A stretch of DNA of 64,000 bases from Bacillus massiliigorillae (GTDB taxonomy: Bacteria > Bacillota > Bacilli > Bacillales > DSM-1321). Positions within the stretch are counted from its first letter, which is position 1. Each line of letters opens with the position of its first letter. Both the position numbers and the translations under genes were made by a program. Location of the stretch: contig NZ_HG428745.1 of assembly GCF_000380245.2 (NCBI RefSeq), forward strand, positions 187,015-251,014, read 5' to 3'. The notes below the pieces were generated by a model. It was not told the DNA's origin. It saw nothing but the letters and a program-made list of their open reading frames with translations, and searched no databases. Below are positions 61,312-64,000 of the stretch, piece after piece.

Positions 61312-62496
61312 ATGAATAAAGCACGAACCGGTGATCAATACTTAGTAAAAAAAATAAATAAATCTATCGTATTAAATACAATCCAACAATGCAGCCCTAT
61401 ATCTCGAGCACAAATTGCTAAAGATACAAATTTAAATAAAGCTACTGTCTCTACAATGGTTACAGAACTACTTAATGAATCACTTGTATACGAAATTGGA
61501 CAAGGCCAATCTAGTGGCGGAAGAAAACCAGTAATGTTATATTTCAATAATAAGGCAGGCTATTCCATTGGCATTGATTTAGGTGTCAATTACATACTAG
61601 CAATTCTTACAGACTTACGAGGTGAAATCATTGAAGAGTATACAGAAACACTTCATAGTCGAGAATTTCACACCGTATTACAATCCATCCTACATTTAAT
61701 AGAAAAACTAATATTGGAAGCACCAGCTAGTCCATATGGAATAGTAGGGATTGGCCTTGGTATTCCTGGATTCGTCGATACAAAAGGTCAAATACTACAA
61801 GCATCAGGTCTAGAATGGAAACATGTTGATTTGATACCTTACATAGAAGATAAGTTCAATATTCCTATTACTATTGAGAATGAAGCTAACGCAGGCGCCT
61901 TGGGAGAAAAAATCTATGGTTTAGGCAATAAAGCCACTAATTTAATTTATATAAGTATTGGTATGGGTATCGGCACAGGAATAATCATAAATAATAACCT
62001 ATATAAAGGTTCAACTGGGATCGCAGCAGAAATGGGTCATATGACCATCGAGTTAAAAGGAAAGAAGTGCTTCTGTGGTAACCGTGGCTGTTGGGAATTA
62101 TATGCATCAGAATACGCACTTATTGAAGAAGCACAAAAACTAAAAGGATTCAAAAATACCACTGTTACTTTAGAAAAGCTATTAGAGGAAGCATATAATG
62201 GAAACAAAGAAATTATCAATCTTTTTCATCATATTGGTGAATATCTTGGAATTGGTATAACAAACATTATTAACACGCTGAATCCTGAGATAATTATTAT
62301 TGGAAATCGAATGGGCCGTTTTGAAAAATGGATTACAAATAGTTTAGAAAGAGTATTAGATGAAAGGTTATCACCTCATCACAGAGAAGCCACACAAATT
62401 ATCTTTTCAAATCTAGATCATTATTCAATAGCACTTGGTTCATCTTTTCTTGCAATTTCAAACTTTTTTTTACCACATACAATCGAGGTTAAATAA
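61312..62496 (+). CDS. xylR: Xylose repressor, ROK family
   Basis: A 394-residue regulator: N-terminal helix-turn-helix (SRAQIAKDTNLNKATVSTMV, about residues 28-47) followed by a ROK sugar-kinase-like domain with GIDLGVNYILAILTDLRG, the GLGIPGFVDTKG motif, and the zinc cysteines CFCGNRGCWE near residue 250. Divergent from the xyloside operon with operator palindromes on both sides. It should release DNA when xylose binds. Confidence 0.95.
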   Translation: MNKARTGDQYLVKKINKSIVLNTIQQCSPISRAQIAKDTNLNKATVSTMVTELLNESLVYEIGQGQSSGGRKPVMLYFNNKAGYSIGIDLGVNYILAILTDLRGEIIEEYTETLHSREFHTVLQSILHLIEKLILEAPASPYGIVGIGLGIPGFVDTKGQILQASGLEWKHVDLIPYIEDKFNIPITIENEANAGALGEKIYGLGNKATNLIYISIGMGIGTGIIINNNLYKGSTGIAAEMGHMTIELKGKKCFCGNRGCWELYASEYALIEEAQKLKGFKNTTVTLEKLLEEAYNGNKEIINLFHHIGEYLGIGITNIINTLNPEIIIIGNRMGRFEKWITNSLERVLDERLSPHHREATQIIFSNLDHYSIALGSSFLAISNFFLPHTIEVK

Positions 62497-62527
62497 TGAC
62501 GATTTAAAAACTACATATAACAAATAT

Positions 62528-62582
62528 AAAAAGAGTATATCACTAAGCTATGATATGACACTTAGCAATACACTCTTTTTTA
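62528..62582. terminator. Bidirectional intrinsic terminator
   Basis: AAAAAGAGTAT..AAGC / GCTA..ATACACTCTTTTTTA stem after xylR. Confidence 0.75.
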
Positions 62583-62680
62583 TTTAATTTGGTTATCAAA
62601 AACAAAGGGCTGTATGAAAATAATCATTGATTAGTTCATACAGCCCTTAATATGTATTAATTGATTTTGTAAATAAGAAC

Positions 62681-62771
62681 TGGCGGAGAAGGAGGGATTT
62701 GAACCCTCGCGCCGGTTACCCGACCTACACCCTTAGCAGGGGCGCCTCTTCAGCCTCTTGAGTACTTCCCC
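62681..62771 (-). tRNA. tRNA-Ser (GCU anticodon)
   Basis: Long class II tRNA of 91 bases with variable arm, anticodon GCT within CCCCTGCTAAGGGT, T-loop GGTTCAAATCC, and encoded CCA. It is the last tRNA of the cluster in the direction of transcription. Confidence 0.93.
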
Positions 62772-62782
62772 AGTTTAAAAAA

Positions 62783-62857
62783 TGGCTCCGCAGGTAGGAT
62801 TCGAACCTACGACCGCTCGGTTAACAGCCGAGTGCTCTACCACTGAGCTACTGCGGA
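62783..62857 (-). tRNA. tRNA-Asn (GUU)
   Basis: 75 bases, anticodon GTT in CGGCTGTTAACCG, D-arm GTAGCTCAGTGGTAGAGC, T-arm GTAGGTTCGAATCCTAC and encoded CCA. Confidence 0.95.
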
Positions 62858-62866
62858 ACAACTATA

Positions 62867-62943
<77 letters not shown>

Positions 62944-62958
62944 ATATAAGTATATATA

Positions 62959-63035
62959 TGGGGCGACTGATGGGAATCGAACCCACGAATGTCGGAACCA
63001 CAATCCGATGCGTTAACCACTTCGCCACAATCGCC
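62959..63035 (-). tRNA. tRNA-His (GUG)
   Basis: 77 bases, anticodon GTG in CGGATTGTGGTTCCG, acceptor GGCGATT, encoded CCA. Confidence 0.93.
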
Positions 63036-63053
63036 ACAACTATTTATAATAGA

Positions 63054-63130
63054 TGGCGGTCCGGACGGGACTCGAACCCGCGACCTCCTGCGTGACAGGC
63101 AGGCATTCTAACCAGCTGAACTACCGGACC
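63054..63130 (-). tRNA. tRNA-Asp (GUC)
   Basis: 77 bases, anticodon GTC in CTGCCTGTCACGCAG, acceptor GGTCCGG, encoded CCA. Confidence 0.95.
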
Positions 63131-63157
63131 AATTTAATGATGTTTAACCTTACACCT

Positions 63158-63288
63158 GCCATGCTCAGAAATAAGCCCATCTGTTTTGAAATCCAAAAAC
63201 AGGATTTCAAGAACCGTTCGTCTTATTTGTGCCGCATGGCTCCTTTTCAAGGAAGTACAGTCAAGAAGTCTGTTTGCTTTTGAAAAGG
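63158..63288. other. Nested-hairpin element inside the tRNA cluster
   Basis: The 180-base gap between tRNA-Asp and tRNA-fMet holds three nested complementary pairs: GCCATGC/GCATGGC, AAATAAG/CTTATTT and TTGAAATCC/GGATTTCAA, with nearly symmetric internal loops and a 7-base loop (63158-63240). A second hairpin follows: CCTTTTCAA/TTGAAAAGG with an inner ACAG/CTGT (63242-63288). No tRNA or protein gene fits. In the B. subtilis cluster order tRNA-Phe is next to Asp on the other side, so this is an insertion or a structured RNA. Confidence 0.6.
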
Positions 63289-63309
63289 GCCGGTGACGGT
63301 TTTTCTTTA

Positions 63310-63383
<74 letters not shown>

Positions 63384-63409
63384 ACGATGGAAATATTAGA
63401 AAAAAATAA

Positions 63410-63502
63410 TGGAGGAGGTAGAGGGATTCGAACCCCCGCGAGCCGTTAAGCCCCTGTCGGTTTTCAAGACCGATCCCTTCAGCCGGACTTGGGTATACCT
63501 CC
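63410..63502 (-). tRNA. tRNA-Ser (UGA)
   Basis: 93-base class II tRNA, anticodon TGA in GGTCTTGAAAACC, long variable arm, encoded CCA. Confidence 0.93.
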
Positions 63503-63515
63503 ATATTATGATAAG

Positions 63516-63589
63516 TAGCGGCGGAGGGAGTCGAACCCACGACCTTTCGGGTATGAACCGAATGCTCTAGCCAGCTGAGCTACACCGCC
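63516..63589 (-). tRNA. Elongator tRNA-Met (CAU)
   Basis: 74 bases, anticodon CAT in CGGTTCATACCCG, 5' GGCGGTG. CCA not encoded. The anticodon stem lacks the initiator GGG/CCC pattern; a tRNA-Ile with lysidine-modified CAU cannot be fully excluded. Confidence 0.88.
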
Positions 63590-63615
63590 ATAATACAATT
63601 TCATTATTTTTTTAA

Positions 63616-63691
63616 TGGTGGAGCCTAGCGGGATCGAACCGCTGACCTCCTGCGTGCAAGGCAGGCGCTCTCCCAGCTGAGCTAAGGCCCC
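63616..63691 (-). tRNA. tRNA-Ala (UGC)
   Basis: 76 bases, anticodon TGC in CTGCCTTGCACGCAG, T-loop GGTTCGATCC, encoded CCA. The G3:U70 identity pair of alanine tRNAs fits. Confidence 0.94.
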
Positions 63692-63717
63692 AAAACATAA
63701 TTACTTAAAATTTTATA

Positions 63718-63794
<77 letters not shown>

Positions 63795-63816
63795 ATATGT
63801 TAGTTTATAGTTTAAA

Positions 63817-63905
63817 TGGTGCCGAGGACCGGAATCGAACCGGTACGGTAGTCACCTACCGCAGGATTTTAAGTCCTGTGCGTCTGCCAGTTCCGCCACC
63901 CCGGC
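63817..63905 (-). tRNA. tRNA-Leu (UAA)
   Basis: 89-base class II tRNA, anticodon TAA in AGGACTTAAAATCCT, variable arm CGGTAGGTGACTACCG, encoded CCA. Confidence 0.94.
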
Positions 63906-63919
63906 ATTGGAACTTTTTT

Positions 63920-63994
63920 TGGAGCGGAAGACGGGATTCGAACCCGCGACCCCAACCTTGGCAAGGTTGTATTCTACCACTGAACTACTTCCGC
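63920..63994 (-). tRNA. tRNA-Gly (GCC)
   Basis: 75 bases, anticodon GCC in CAACCTTGCCAAGGTTG, acceptor GCGGAAG, encoded CCA. It is the first tRNA seen; the cluster may continue outside the window. Confidence 0.95.
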
Positions 63995-64000
63995 ATATGA

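Noticed and set aside
63053..63283. Plus-strand reading frames such as MAVRTGLEPATSCVTG and the one at 63797
   Set aside because: They are antisense translations of tRNA genes, a well-known annotation artefact.

Overview
The window comes from the chromosome of a low-GC, spore-forming, Bacillaceae-like Firmicute. The evidence is a BclA-like collagen exosporium protein, a CotH-type protein, a PerR-boxed vegetative catalase, the yrk-type sulfur operon, a B. subtilis-style xylAB/xylR system with a cre site, c-di-AMP and guanidine-I riboswitches, and a tRNA array whose order follows the long Bacillus tRNA clusters. The species cannot be fixed from the sequence alone. The right-hand edge (62.7-64 kb) is a 12-tRNA cluster. 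The left edge cuts through kdpB.

Layout. 0-3.4 kb (minus): kdp potassium-pump operon (small membrane ORF, kdpF, kdpA, kdpB partial) behind a long leader with a c-di-AMP (ydaO) riboswitch plus its terminator, then a second riboswitch-like element with its own terminator. 3.7-8.7 kb: DUF2294 protein; an arginine/methylarginine cluster (DDAH-family hydrolase, ArcD-like antiporter, ornithine carbamoyltransferase) divergent from a GntR regulator. 9-9.8 kb: guanidine-I riboswitch and a paired SMR guanidinium exporter. 10-17.4 kb: TetR/MMPL exporter, a nonsense-interrupted small gene, katA, and an ABC-2 exporter with a PadR regulator. 17.5-23.1 kb: a persulfide/sulfane-sulfur detoxification operon (TauE, TusA, MBL-rhodanese, two DsrE-like, three rhodanese-type proteins, CstR) with three CsoR/CstR-type operators. 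23.3-27.7 kb: RND efflux pump and divergent TetR regulator. 28-35.8 kb: asparagine synthetase; a LytTR-fused degenerate ABC ATPase next to an intact ABC-2 transporter; an XRE membrane regulator; a 2-hydroxyacid dehydrogenase. 36-39.7 kb: a Tat-exported GMC dehydrogenase pair with its own TatA and TatC. 40-43 kb: a frameshifted beta-helix remnant, the collagen-like protein, and a small FbpA/flavin reductase/glutaredoxin operon. 43.1-49.3 kb: CotH kinase, DUF4956, VTC-domain polymerase, metallophosphoesterase and a two-component system, with a TTTAAG-N5-TTTAAG direct repeat before the VTC gene. 49.4-52.5 kb: an SLH protein and a 5'-nucleotidase lacking its signal peptide, lying between two group II intron remnants. 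52.5-62.5 kb: an alpha-xyloside regulon (xylB, xylA, GH31 alpha-xylosidase, two permeases, binding lipoprotein) divergent from xylR.

How the parts work together. Several blocks show complete sense-and-respond logic in the sequence itself: c-di-AMP to Kdp, guanidine to the exporter, reactive sulfur to CstR to the sulfur relay, peroxide to PerR to KatA, and xylose to XylR plus CcpA/cre to the xyloside genes. The least understood blocks, and those I rank highest, are the double-regulator kdp leader, the CotH-DUF4956-VTC cluster with its OmpR-type direct repeat, the LytTR-ABC fusion with a 21-bp-phased direct repeat downstream of it, the group II intron halves around the SLH/nucleotidase pair, and a nested-hairpin element inside the tRNA cluster. 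No CRISPR array, prophage, intact insertion sequence or rRNA gene was seen.
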